Part shown: positions 26,031 through 33,713 of the stretch, one piece after another
Layout of the letters: each line of letters opens with the position of its first letter
Position numbering within the stretch: the stretch's first letter is position 1
Origin: an uncultured Verrucomicrobiales bacterium
GTDB taxonomy: Bacteria > Verrucomicrobiota > Verrucomicrobiia > Verrucomicrobiales > Akkermansiaceae
NCBI GenBank assembly: GCA_937901085.1
Contig: CALCHQ010000035.1
Coordinates: 1 to 64,000, forward strand
Direction of reading: 5' to 3'
DNA: 64,000 bases
Position numbers and translations under genes: made by a program
Notes under the pieces: model-generated
What the model was told of the DNA's origin: nothing
Databases searched by the model: none
The model's input: only the letters and a program-made list of their open reading frames with translations

Positions 26031-26059
26031 ATTCTATCATGCCTCGCAAGGCATTGCAA
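26031..26059 (-). promoter_or_regulatory. promoter of the rppH unit with a palindrome in its spacer
   Basis: On the minus strand: TTGCAA (26059-26054), 17-bp spacer, TAGAAT (26036-26031). The spacer is largely the dyad ATGCCT-CGCA-AGGCAT (26039-26054), a possible operator. The divergent lipoprotein promoter starts 15 bp away. Confidence 0.5.
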
Positions 26060-26073
26060 GAATATCTTGTCAC

Positions 26074-26103
26074 TTGACTAGGCCCTGCTTGTTATGTTAC
26101 TCT
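26074..26103 (+). promoter_or_regulatory. promoter of the lipoprotein gene
   Basis: TTGACT (26074-26079), 18-bp spacer, TACTCT (26098-26103), ending 8 nt before ATG 26112. Confidence 0.5.
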
Positions 26104-26111
26104 CACGGGGT

Positions 26112-26771
26112 ATGAAGCACATCTTATTCCCGATTCTGGCCCTGCTGGGCATGGTGTGGCAATGCTCCTGCAGCCAGATGCAGCAGCAGCGCAGCATGGA
26201 TCCGGTGGAAGAAGCGCAGAAGGAGGAACTCCCGCCGCCTCTCTATCTGGGGTCGGTACACCAGGTCTTTAGCGCAGACAAGTTTGCCCTGCTCCGCATC
26301 ATCGGCCCCATGCCGGCAGAGGGGACCGTGCTGATTACGCACCCGGCCGATGGTTCGACGAGCCGCATGGCCAATCTGATTGTTTCCTCCTCGCAGCACG
26401 CCCGCAGCAATTTTGTAGCGGCCGATATTCGCGCAGGTGTTGTAGCGCAGGGAGACCGCGTGTTCCAGTACCGGGCGATTGCAGCCCCCATTGAGCCGGA
26501 GGAGGACACCATGCCTGAACCTGCCACCTTTGGTTCTGAGGAACTCGACCTGGGCTATGTACCGCCTGCGGTGCAGGCATTGCGGGAAAAAGCCCGCGCC
26601 GCCCGGCAGGAACCACCGCAGGAGGAGGAAGAAACCGGCGTGCAGCCTGCCCCTGTGCTGCCCGAAGAGGAAGAAGAGGATGAGGCGCCCGCCCCGCAAC
26701 TGCCGGCAACACCGGGAATTCCCCACCTGGATGACATTCCTGATACCATCGGAGGCTGGGACAGCATGTAA
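26112..26771 (+). CDS. acidic lipoprotein of unknown function
   Basis: 219 residues. The signal peptide ends in WQCSCSQ, consistent with lipidation. A folded-looking domain spans about residues 45-130 (LYLGSVHQVFSADKFALLRI), and the rest is an acidic, proline-rich tail (PEEEEEDEAPAPQLP). No family recognised. The start ATG 26112 follows the promoter closely and yields a proper signal peptide. The next gene is 20 bases downstream. Confidence 0.65.
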   Translation: MKHILFPILALLGMVWQCSCSQMQQQRSMDPVEEAQKEELPPPLYLGSVHQVFSADKFALLRIIGPMPAEGTVLITHPADGSTSRMANLIVSSSQHARSNFVAADIRAGVVAQGDRVFQYRAIAAPIEPEEDTMPEPATFGSEELDLGYVPPAVQALREKARAARQEPPQEEEETGVQPAPVLPEEEEEDEAPAPQLPATPGIPHLDDIPDTIGGWDSM

Positions 26772-26791
26772 TATTTCCTATATCGCAAGTT

Positions 26792-27661
26792 ATGAGACTT
26801 CAATACTATGTAGACGAGGAAGGCGAGAGTACCATCGGGCTCTGGGTGCCTAAGCGCGCTTGTTTCATTGATGTGACGGCACAGGATGAGCAGCTCTGGG
26901 CGGCCATGCTTCCGGGGGGCAAGAAGCTCCGCAAGGAGATAGAAACCTGGATTTCCAAAGGTGCAGCAGATGGTGTACCTGTGGATACCAGGGGACTGGT
27001 CATTTCCAGCGCGCTGCATGTGCAGCCCTGCACCCTGGCCTGCCTGGGCAAGAGCTACGCTGACCACGCCAGAGAGTTCAGCGGAGACACGCCCTCCGAA
27101 CCCTCTCTCTTCCTGAAGGCGACATCGGCCATTTCCTCTGACCTGTCCTATGTGCTGAATCCGGCCGGTGCTACCAAGCTGGACTACGAGGTGGAACTCG
27201 CCGTCGTCATCGGCGATACCCTGCACCGCGCCAGCGAAGAAGAAGCACGCCGCGCCATTGTGGGTTACACGCTCATGTGCGACTATTCCGAGCGCTCTTA
27301 CCAGCTGGAGCATGGCGGGCAATGGACCAAGGGAAAGAGTTACGACACCTTTGCCCCCTTCGGCCCGGTTTTCGTCACCAAGGATGAGATTCCCGACCCG
27401 GACAACCTGGAGCTGGAACTCAAGGTGAACGGAGAGCTGCGCCAGAAGGCGAACACCTCGCAGCTGATGATGCCTGTAGCCCGCCTGGTGGCCTATGTTT
27501 CCCGCTTCATGACACTGAATCCCGGCGATGTGGTCTCGACCGGCACACCGGGTGGTGTGGCGCTTGGCATGAATCCCCCGCAATACCTCAAGCCAGGCGA
27601 TGTTGTCGAGTTCAGCTGCCCCGCCATCGGCAGCGTTGTCCAGGTGGTGGAGGAGGAATAA
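26792..27661 (+). CDS. fumarylacetoacetate hydrolase family protein
   Basis: 289 residues. The C-terminal FAH fold (about residues 80-285) has CLGKSYADHA, PSLFLKATS, LDYEVELAVVIG (metal-binding Glu residues), MCDYSERSYQ and STGTPGGVALGM. Family members are metal-dependent hydrolases, decarboxylases or isomerases acting on beta-keto acids or acylpyruvates. The exact reaction cannot be told. Located between a lipoprotein and a sugar epimerase. Confidence 0.88.
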   Translation: MRLQYYVDEEGESTIGLWVPKRACFIDVTAQDEQLWAAMLPGGKKLRKEIETWISKGAADGVPVDTRGLVISSALHVQPCTLACLGKSYADHAREFSGDTPSEPSLFLKATSAISSDLSYVLNPAGATKLDYEVELAVVIGDTLHRASEEEARRAIVGYTLMCDYSERSYQLEHGGQWTKGKSYDTFAPFGPVFVTKDEIPDPDNLELELKVNGELRQKANTSQLMMPVARLVAYVSRFMTLNPGDVVSTGTPGGVALGMNPPQYLKPGDVVEFSCPAIGSVVQVVEEE

Positions 27662-27667
27662 AAAAGA

Positions 27668-27695
27668 TTGCTTTTTGAATACTTTTTGCTAGAAT
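27668..27695 (+). promoter_or_regulatory. promoter of the epimerase gene
   Basis: TTGCTT (27668-27673), 16-bp spacer, TAGAAT (27690-27695); leader about 30 nt to ATG 27733. Confidence 0.45.
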
Positions 27696-27732
27696 GCTGC
27701 GCGTATAACGCTTTTCTTTCTCTAACAGCTAT

Positions 27733-28767
27733 ATGAAAATTCTTGTCACAGGTGCGGCCGGGTTTATCGGGTTCCATGTCGTGAACCACTTGCTGAAGAA
27801 CGGTAACGAGGTTGTAGGCATAGACAACATTAGCGATAATAAAGACCTGGAAATCAAGCATGCCCGCTTATCCCTGCTGGGTATCAACGTCGAAGCTCTC
27901 TACCAGTCCGATGCGGAACAGAAAGGGCATAACGGCCTGCGATTCCTGCGCCTTGATATCCTGAACCGCGAAGCGCTGGGCGCGCTCTGCCGTACCGAGA
28001 ACTTCGATATTATCGTTCACCTGGCGGCGCTCACCGGCACAACCATGGCCAACCTGAAGCCGGCCCAGTTCTATGACACCAATGTCACGGGTACGCTCAA
28101 TCTGCTTGAACTGGCCCGCCGCAACGGCGTCCAGCACTTCTTCTATTCCTCCAGCTCCGTCGTTTACAGTACGCAGGCCAAGGCTCCCTTCGAGGAAGAA
28201 GACCATGTGGATACCCCTCTGAACATGTATGCCGCCTCCAAGCGTTCGGCTGAGTTGCTCTGCTACACCTACGCCAAGTCCTATGGGCTGCCGGTGACGG
28301 TGTTCCGACTGTTTGCCGTCTATGGTCCCTGGGCGCGGCCGGATTCCGTGCCGATGCAGCTGGCAGACCGCATGATGAAGGGCCGGAACATCCGCCTCCT
28401 CAATGAGGGGCAGATTGTCCGCGATTTCACCTATATCGACGATTTGCTGGAGGGTATGAGCGCAGCGCTGTCCAGCCAGCCCTATGGCAGCAATTCCGTA
28501 CCGTATGCCCTGTACAACGTGGGACGTGGCAAGCCTGTTTCCCTGCTCGCCTTTATTCAAGCCATGGAGTTTGCGCTGGGACGTTCTGCGGAGGTGCAGA
28601 TTGTGCCGGATTCCGTCCTGCATTCCGGCGAACTGGTTGAAATGTATGCCGATACATCCAAGCTGGAGCGGGAGCTGGCCTACTCGCCCGTCTGGGACTA
28701 TGAAGAAGCCCTGCCGCGTTTTGCCGCCTGGTTCAAGGAACACTACGGCCACTCGTTCCATATGTAA
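27733..28767 (+). CDS. NAD-dependent sugar-nucleotide epimerase, UDP-glucuronate 4-epimerase-like
   Basis: 344 residues, extended SDR fold. Residues 1-13 hold the NAD motif GAAGFIGFH; catalytic YAASK is near residue 160 with an upstream SSSSVVYS. FAVYGPWARPDSVP and the later RDFTYIDDLLEG are typical of UDP-glucuronate 4-epimerases (CapI/WbnF type). It would supply UDP-galacturonate or a related sugar for surface polysaccharide or LPS. Related epimerases remain possible. Confidence 0.87.
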   Translation: MKILVTGAAGFIGFHVVNHLLKNGNEVVGIDNISDNKDLEIKHARLSLLGINVEALYQSDAEQKGHNGLRFLRLDILNREALGALCRTENFDIIVHLAALTGTTMANLKPAQFYDTNVTGTLNLLELARRNGVQHFFYSSSSVVYSTQAKAPFEEEDHVDTPLNMYAASKRSAELLCYTYAKSYGLPVTVFRLFAVYGPWARPDSVPMQLADRMMKGRNIRLLNEGQIVRDFTYIDDLLEGMSAALSSQPYGSNSVPYALYNVGRGKPVSLLAFIQAMEFALGRSAEVQIVPDSVLHSGELVEMYADTSKLERELAYSPVWDYEEALPRFAAWFKEHYGHSFHM

Positions 28768-28797
28768 CATCCGCAACCCCTATCATCCCCTCATTAC

Positions 28798-29841
28798 GTG
28801 TCTCCCTATCTGTACAATCTCGCTAAGAAATTCCTCTTCTGCCTGGATCCCGAAACCGCGCACAAAGTGACGCTGGCCGGTCTCCGCACGGCAGAGCATC
28901 TGCGTATGCTTCCTGCCCTTGTCGGCAACAAGCCGGTCAGTGACCCTGTCACCGTCATGGGGCTTCAGTTTCCCAACCGCGTCGGTCTTGCGGCCGGCAT
29001 GGACAAGGAAGCTAACACCGTGGCCGCCTTCGGGCAGTTGGGCTTCGGCTTCGTGGAGGTGGGAACGCTGACGCCCCGCCCGCAACCGGGTAATCCTAAA
29101 CCGCGTCTGTTCCGCTGCATCCCCCAGCAGGCCATCATCAACCACATGGGTATCAACAATCCCGGTGTAGATGAAGGTGTAGAGAATATCCGCCGCACAC
29201 GCCGTTTCAAAGGCGTTCTGGGGGTCAACATCAGTAAGAACAAGGTAACGCCCAATGCCGAAGCGCACCAGGACTATCTGGCCTGCCTGCGGGCGGTGTG
29301 GGATGTGGCCGACTATGTGGCCATCAATTTCTCCTGCCCGAATGTGCCGAATCTGCAGGACCTTGCCAAGGCAGACAGCGCCGCTGACCTCCTCTCGCTC
29401 ATGAAGAGTGAGCAGGCAAACCTTTCCAGCGAAACCGGGCGTTATGTGCCGCTGGTCATGAAAGTCTCCCCCGATATGAGCGAGGCTCAGATACGCGACC
29501 TGGCCCATGTGTTCCAGGATTGCCAGCTGGATGGACTCATCTGCACCAATACCACCACCACCCGCGAAGGTGTGGAGGATTCCCCCCATGCGTCGCAGAG
29601 TGGCGGCATGTCCGGCAAGCCTCTCTACAACCGAGCCAATGAAACGCTGGCTGCCTTTGCCCAGGAACTCCAGGGCAGCATCCCCATCATCGGTGTGGGT
29701 GGCATCACTACCCCGGAAGATGCTGTGAACAAAATCAAGGCCGGCGCTTCCCTGGTGCAGCTCTATTCCGGTTTCATCTATGGTGGCCCGCCTCTGGTTC
29801 ATGCTGCCGCGCGCGCCATCCGCGACCACTTCGCTGGCTGA
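28798..29841 (+). CDS. pyrD: dihydroorotate dehydrogenase (quinone), class 2
   Basis: 347 residues from a GTG start at 28798. Motifs: FPNRVGLAAGMDKEANTV, the membrane-associating N-terminal helices, MGINNPG, NFSCPNVPNLQ with the catalytic Ser, LVMKVSPD, ICTNTT and GVGGITTPEDA. The class 2 enzyme oxidises dihydroorotate to orotate in pyrimidine synthesis and feeds electrons to quinone. A hairpin terminator follows. Confidence 0.95.
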   Translation: MSPYLYNLAKKFLFCLDPETAHKVTLAGLRTAEHLRMLPALVGNKPVSDPVTVMGLQFPNRVGLAAGMDKEANTVAAFGQLGFGFVEVGTLTPRPQPGNPKPRLFRCIPQQAIINHMGINNPGVDEGVENIRRTRRFKGVLGVNISKNKVTPNAEAHQDYLACLRAVWDVADYVAINFSCPNVPNLQDLAKADSAADLLSLMKSEQANLSSETGRYVPLVMKVSPDMSEAQIRDLAHVFQDCQLDGLICTNTTTTREGVEDSPHASQSGGMSGKPLYNRANETLAAFAQELQGSIPIIGVGGITTPEDAVNKIKAGASLVQLYSGFIYGGPPLVHAAARAIRDHFAG

Positions 29842-29856
29842 CAAGCCCTTTTCCCG

Positions 29857-29880
29857 CGCCCCGGTTATTCAACCGGGGCG
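29857..29880 (+). terminator. hairpin terminator after pyrD
   Basis: CGCCCCGGTT (29857-29866) pairs perfectly with AACCGGGGCG (29871-29880) around ATTC; the tail TTCTGTG is only moderately T-rich. Confidence 0.7.
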
Positions 29881-29931
29881 TTCTGTGTCGGGATAAAAGC
29901 GGTATTTTTCCTGTCAATAGGGGATTTATTG

Positions 29932-29961
29932 TTTACATTCTGAAGCGCGTTATGATAGAAT
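29932..29961 (+). promoter_or_regulatory. promoter of the secreted-protein cluster
   Basis: TTTACA (29932-29937), 18-bp spacer, TAGAAT (29956-29961); leader about 24 nt to ATG 29993. Confidence 0.55.
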
Positions 29962-29992
29962 GCACAGAGATAATAGGTATTCCTTTTGAACC

Positions 29993-31546
29993 ATGAAGAA
30001 GTCGTCCCTCTTTTTTTCTCTGATGGCCATGGGGCTTACGGTAGCCCAGGCCGCATCGGTGTACACCATCACCCTGACTACTGGTGAGCGTTTCACGGAT
30101 TGCACCGTCTTGTACAAAAGTACCGATTCCACCAAATTCTCCGGTAAGAACAAGGCCGGCAAGGTGGTGACCAAGCTTGTACCGCAGAACAGCATCATCA
30201 ACATGCGTGAAGTGGTGAAGGAGGAAGAACCTGCGGTGGAGACTCCCGCACCTGCGCCTACGCCTGAAACACCGCAGGAACCTGTGGCAGACCACGCCCC
30301 GACACCGGCCGAAACTGCCGCTCCCGCTGCTGCAGAAGGTGAAGCCCCTGCCCCTGTTGTGGATGGGAACATTGCTCAGCGCGAGGGTGAGGACAAGGCT
30401 GCCGATGCCACCGTGCGTCTTCGTGCGAAGCTTGCCAGCATTGATACAGAATTGTCCAAGATTTCCAAGCCCAGCCGTGCCCTGCTCAGCCAGACGAACA
30501 GCGTCAAGACCCGTGTGACCCGCCAGCTGGCCGACATGGATAAGCGTTCTCTGGAGATTGCCAAGCTTCAGGAGGCCTTCAACAAGGCGGGCGCAGCCGA
30601 TTTCAGCTTTGATAAGGTAAGCGTGGATGACCGTTCCCGTTATATGCGCGACGGTGAGGCCGCCTACACTGCCATGAAGATTGACATGAAGGAGAAGAAA
30701 GGCCGCCGCAAGGTAGGTGGTCTGGATAAGTTTGAAATCATGCGTGAACGCTACCAAGGTATTCCGGAATACAAGCCTGCCCATGACTGGTACATCAAGA
30801 CTCTCTATGATTTGCAGAAGAAGTGGACTCGCATGTATGACCGCGAAACGGCGGCACGCAAGCGTCTGGCTCCCGACAAGCGTAACTCCATGACCACGCT
30901 GGATGACCGTCAGTATAACGAACTGGCCGCCAAGTTGAAGGAAGATGGTGATGAAATCGCCTCTGTCTGGTTTGTGCCCCAGGGCCGCAACCTGAAGATG
31001 CTCTCCATCTGTGTGAACAAGGTCAAGGACGCCATCCGCCGCAATGAACGCGAACCGCTCGATGCCGCCGTCGGCACGGTTCCTTCCCTGATTGAGCAGT
31101 TCTGGAGTGGCATGGACAAAGTTCGCATGGCCATGGTGACAGGCGATCTGGAAGGTGCAGAAAAGCAGCTGAACGAGATCGCTGCCTACAACGTCATCAT
31201 GAGCCTCAAGCAGCACCTGCTGCCCAATGAATACCGCACGCCCATCCGTGAGCAGTATCGAGCCACACAGCAGGAAATCACCAAGCGTATCCGTGAATAC
31301 CGCAGACTGAAAGCCTCGCTTGAGCGTTCTACGGCAGCGCTGGACCGCATCACCTCCAACTCGGAAGCTCAGATTGACAGCGCGCTGAATGCCGTGCAGA
31401 AGGAACTGGACGCAGACGCTGGCGACAACACCATGGAAGTCGTGCCGGACAAGCCTGAGGAGGAAGCAACTCCCCCTGCCGGGCAACAGGCCGAACAACC
31501 CGCTGCTGAGCAGCAGCCTGCCGAGAAGCCCGCAGAGGCACAATAA
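29993..31546 (+). CDS. secreted coiled-coil protein of unknown function
   Basis: 517 residues with a clear signal peptide (cleavage after AQA, about residue 20). Residues 22-70 form a small beta-rich domain (TLTTGERFTDCTVLY) like those that precede charged regions in verrucomicrobial secreted proteins. A Pro/Ala/Glu linker spans about 80-130. The remainder is helical and charged, likely coiled coil, ending in another Pro/Glu/Gln tail. A stretch near 355-440 (AVGTVPSLIEQFW...) weakly resembles the helical repeats in the next two genes. No known family; a long antisense frame over it is an artefact. Confidence 0.7.
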   Translation: MKKSSLFFSLMAMGLTVAQAASVYTITLTTGERFTDCTVLYKSTDSTKFSGKNKAGKVVTKLVPQNSIINMREVVKEEEPAVETPAPAPTPETPQEPVADHAPTPAETAAPAAAEGEAPAPVVDGNIAQREGEDKAADATVRLRAKLASIDTELSKISKPSRALLSQTNSVKTRVTRQLADMDKRSLEIAKLQEAFNKAGAADFSFDKVSVDDRSRYMRDGEAAYTAMKIDMKEKKGRRKVGGLDKFEIMRERYQGIPEYKPAHDWYIKTLYDLQKKWTRMYDRETAARKRLAPDKRNSMTTLDDRQYNELAAKLKEDGDEIASVWFVPQGRNLKMLSICVNKVKDAIRRNEREPLDAAVGTVPSLIEQFWSGMDKVRMAMVTGDLEGAEKQLNEIAAYNVIMSLKQHLLPNEYRTPIREQYRATQQEITKRIREYRRLKASLERSTAALDRITSNSEAQIDSALNAVQKELDADAGDNTMEVVPDKPEEEATPPAGQQAEQPAAEQQPAEKPAEAQ

Positions 31547-31561
31547 AGGGTGGATTGGATT

Positions 31562-31978
31562 ATGCGTGACTCTGTTTTTTGCGTCTGTCTGACGGCTCTT
31601 GCTCCTGCTGTGTATGCAGCACCCGCTGTGCAGCAGCTTCCGGCAGAGGTGACAGACGCCTTCAGCTGCTACACTGCCCTGCCCTCGCAGCTTGTCCCGG
31701 TATTGCAGCAGGCGCAGGATAAGGATTCGGCCGATGCTGCAGCTCCCGTTCTGCACCAGGCCCTCACCCACATCTATACGGCCAGAGAGAAGCTGCACCG
31801 CATGCCGGCTCTCACCCCGGCTCAGAATGAGCAGGTACGCACCCAGTTCGGCCAGCAGATGAGGCAGGAATGGGCTCGGCTCTATGAGGAGATTCTGCGA
31901 CTCCGCGCTGCCAATTGCCACAAATCTGTTGCCCTGGCAAAGGAGTTCCGTCTCATGTGCATGATGATTGAAAAATGA
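31562..31978 (+). CDS. small secreted helical protein, D-x-x-SA repeat family
   Basis: 138 residues from ATG 31562 (a GTG at 31550 is less likely). Signal peptide of about 18 residues ending VYA. The mature part is one helical unit with DKDSADAAAPVLHQAL and, about 55 residues later, RAANCHKSVALAKEF. The same pattern occurs in the next gene and twice in the protein at 54638-55576. Function unknown; secretion and helical character are all that can be said. It overlaps the next gene by 4 bases (ATGA). Confidence 0.65.
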   Translation: MRDSVFCVCLTALAPAVYAAPAVQQLPAEVTDAFSCYTALPSQLVPVLQQAQDKDSADAAAPVLHQALTHIYTAREKLHRMPALTPAQNEQVRTQFGQQMRQEWARLYEEILRLRAANCHKSVALAKEFRLMCMMIEK

Positions 31979-32421
31979 AAACGCCCCTTATAATCCTGAG
32001 CATCGCATGCTTGTGTCTTTCCCCGCTGCCGGCCAATGTGGTGGCAGAAGCTCCTGGGACTGCACCGGAGACAAAAGAGGAAGCCCTGCCGGAGGGCGAA
32101 GTCCGAATCCGCAGCGGCATTATTCTGCTGGGCAAGCTGTGCCAGACCATGGGCGGCATCGACAACCACGACAGCGCCGAGGCAGCAGTACCGGCCATCA
32201 TGCGGCTCTGCGAGGAACTGCAACTCTGGACACAGTCATTCAATACCCTTCCCCCCCTCTCGGAACTGGAAGCACAGATATACGAAGAACGCTACCTGCC
32301 GACCATCCGTAAAATCAACCATATCATAGAAGCCCAGGCTGACCGTCTGGGCGCGGCCGAATACTACGGCTCCCGGAATCTGCCTGCCGCCCTTGTCCGC
32401 GTAGCGCAGATCGGGCGTTAA
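31975..32421 (+). CDS. small secreted helical protein, D-x-x-SA repeat family
   Basis: 148 residues with a signal peptide (about 24 residues). One helical unit: DNHDSAEAAVPAIMRLC followed by an Asp/Glu-poor loop and ending EYYGSRNLPAAL. It shares the D..SA..A.P spacing with its neighbour and with the 54638-55576 protein. Start ATG overlaps the previous stop. Likely cotranscribed with both upstream secreted-protein genes; DUF1015 follows 20 bases later. Confidence 0.65.
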   Translation: MKTPLIILSIACLCLSPLPANVVAEAPGTAPETKEEALPEGEVRIRSGIILLGKLCQTMGGIDNHDSAEAAVPAIMRLCEELQLWTQSFNTLPPLSELEAQIYEERYLPTIRKINHIIEAQADRLGAAEYYGSRNLPAALVRVAQIGR

Positions 32422-32441
32422 TCTTACAATAACTTACTACT

Positions 32442-33686
32442 ATGGCAACAATCCGTCCCTTTGCGGCTATCCGTCCGCCCAAGCAATATGTGGAGCAGGT
32501 TTCCTGCCTGCCCTACGATGTGATGAACCACCAGGAAGCCTGCGACATGGCAGCCGGTAACGCCTCCTCCTACCTGCACATCTGCCGTGCAGATATTGAC
32601 ACCAGCGAGGCGGCTATCCACGACCAGATTACCTATGACAAGAGCCTGCAGAACCTGCAGGATTTCCTGAAAAAAGGCATCCTCATCCGCGAGGAGAAAG
32701 CCTGCTACTACATCTACCGCCAGATGATGTGGGGACGCGTGCAGACAGGTATTGTCGGCTGCGCCAGCGTGGATGAATACCTGGACGGCACCATCAAGAA
32801 GCACGAGCTGACCCGCAAGGAAAAGGAGCTTGACCGCATCAACCACTTCGATACCTGCTCCACCCAGACCGAACCCGTTTTCCTGGCCTACCGCAAGCAC
32901 GTGGGCATCTCTGCCACCATCCGCGAGTGGATTAAGTTCCATAAGCCGGAATATGAATTCACCAGCGACGACGGTGTCACCCACCTGCTCTGGCCGGTGA
33001 GCGATGACGATGCCATTGCCGCCATCCGCCAGGGATTTGAGGAAGTCCCTGTCCTCTACATTGCAGACGGCCACCACCGAACGGCCTCCAGCGCTGCGGT
33101 ATCGGCCAGACGCCGCGCAGAACACCCCGGCTATACTGGGGATGAAGAGTTCAATTACCTGATGGCGGTAACTTTCTGCGATGAAGACCTCTTCATCATG
33201 GACTACAACCGCGTGGTCTCTGACCTCAACGGCAGAACGGCGCAGGAATTCATTGAGGCCATCGCCCCCAGCTTTGAAATCAGCCCCGCAGCCCCCGGCA
33301 AGCCGCATGCCCCGCGTGCCAAGCACGAGTTCGGCATGTATCTGGAAGGCAAGTGGTACAGCATCACCGCCAGAGAGGGCAGTTATGATGCCACCCACCC
33401 CATTGAGAGCCTGGATTGTGCCATTCTGCAGAGCAACCTGCTTGCCCCCATCCTGGGTATCGACGACCCCCGCACCAGCGAGCGCATCGACTTTGTCGGC
33501 GGCATCCGCGGGCTGGAAGAACTGGAAACTCGTGCCGGTGCTGCCGGTGTCGCTTTCTCCCTCTATCCGGTGACGATGGAGGACCTCTTCCATGTGGCCG
33601 ACAGCGGCGAAATCATGCCTCCCAAATCCACATGGTTTGAACCCAAGCTCCGCAGCGGCCTCTTTGCTCACGAAATCGAACGCTGA
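32442..33686 (+). CDS. DUF1015 family protein
   Basis: 414 residues. MATIRPFAAIRPP, LPYDVMNHQEA, the central YIADGHHRTASSA and VTFCDEDLFIMDYNR are hallmarks of DUF1015, which in many bacteria sits beside serA or serC as it does here. The conserved His/Asp residues suggest an enzyme, but no activity is established that I know of. It is 27 bases upstream of serA, so an operon is likely. Confidence 0.88.
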   Translation: MATIRPFAAIRPPKQYVEQVSCLPYDVMNHQEACDMAAGNASSYLHICRADIDTSEAAIHDQITYDKSLQNLQDFLKKGILIREEKACYYIYRQMMWGRVQTGIVGCASVDEYLDGTIKKHELTRKEKELDRINHFDTCSTQTEPVFLAYRKHVGISATIREWIKFHKPEYEFTSDDGVTHLLWPVSDDDAIAAIRQGFEEVPVLYIADGHHRTASSAAVSARRRAEHPGYTGDEEFNYLMAVTFCDEDLFIMDYNRVVSDLNGRTAQEFIEAIAPSFEISPAAPGKPHAPRAKHEFGMYLEGKWYSITAREGSYDATHPIESLDCAILQSNLLAPILGIDDPRTSERIDFVGGIRGLEELETRAGAAGVAFSLYPVTMEDLFHVADSGEIMPPKSTWFEPKLRSGLFAHEIER

Positions 33687-33713
33687 TCCTATTTTTTTCA
33701 ACACAGACAGATT

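Noticed and set aside
29933..31921. A 662-codon open frame on the minus strand, rich in Gly, Leu and His
   Set aside because: The plus-strand gene has a signal peptide, promoter and helical pattern, while this one has none.
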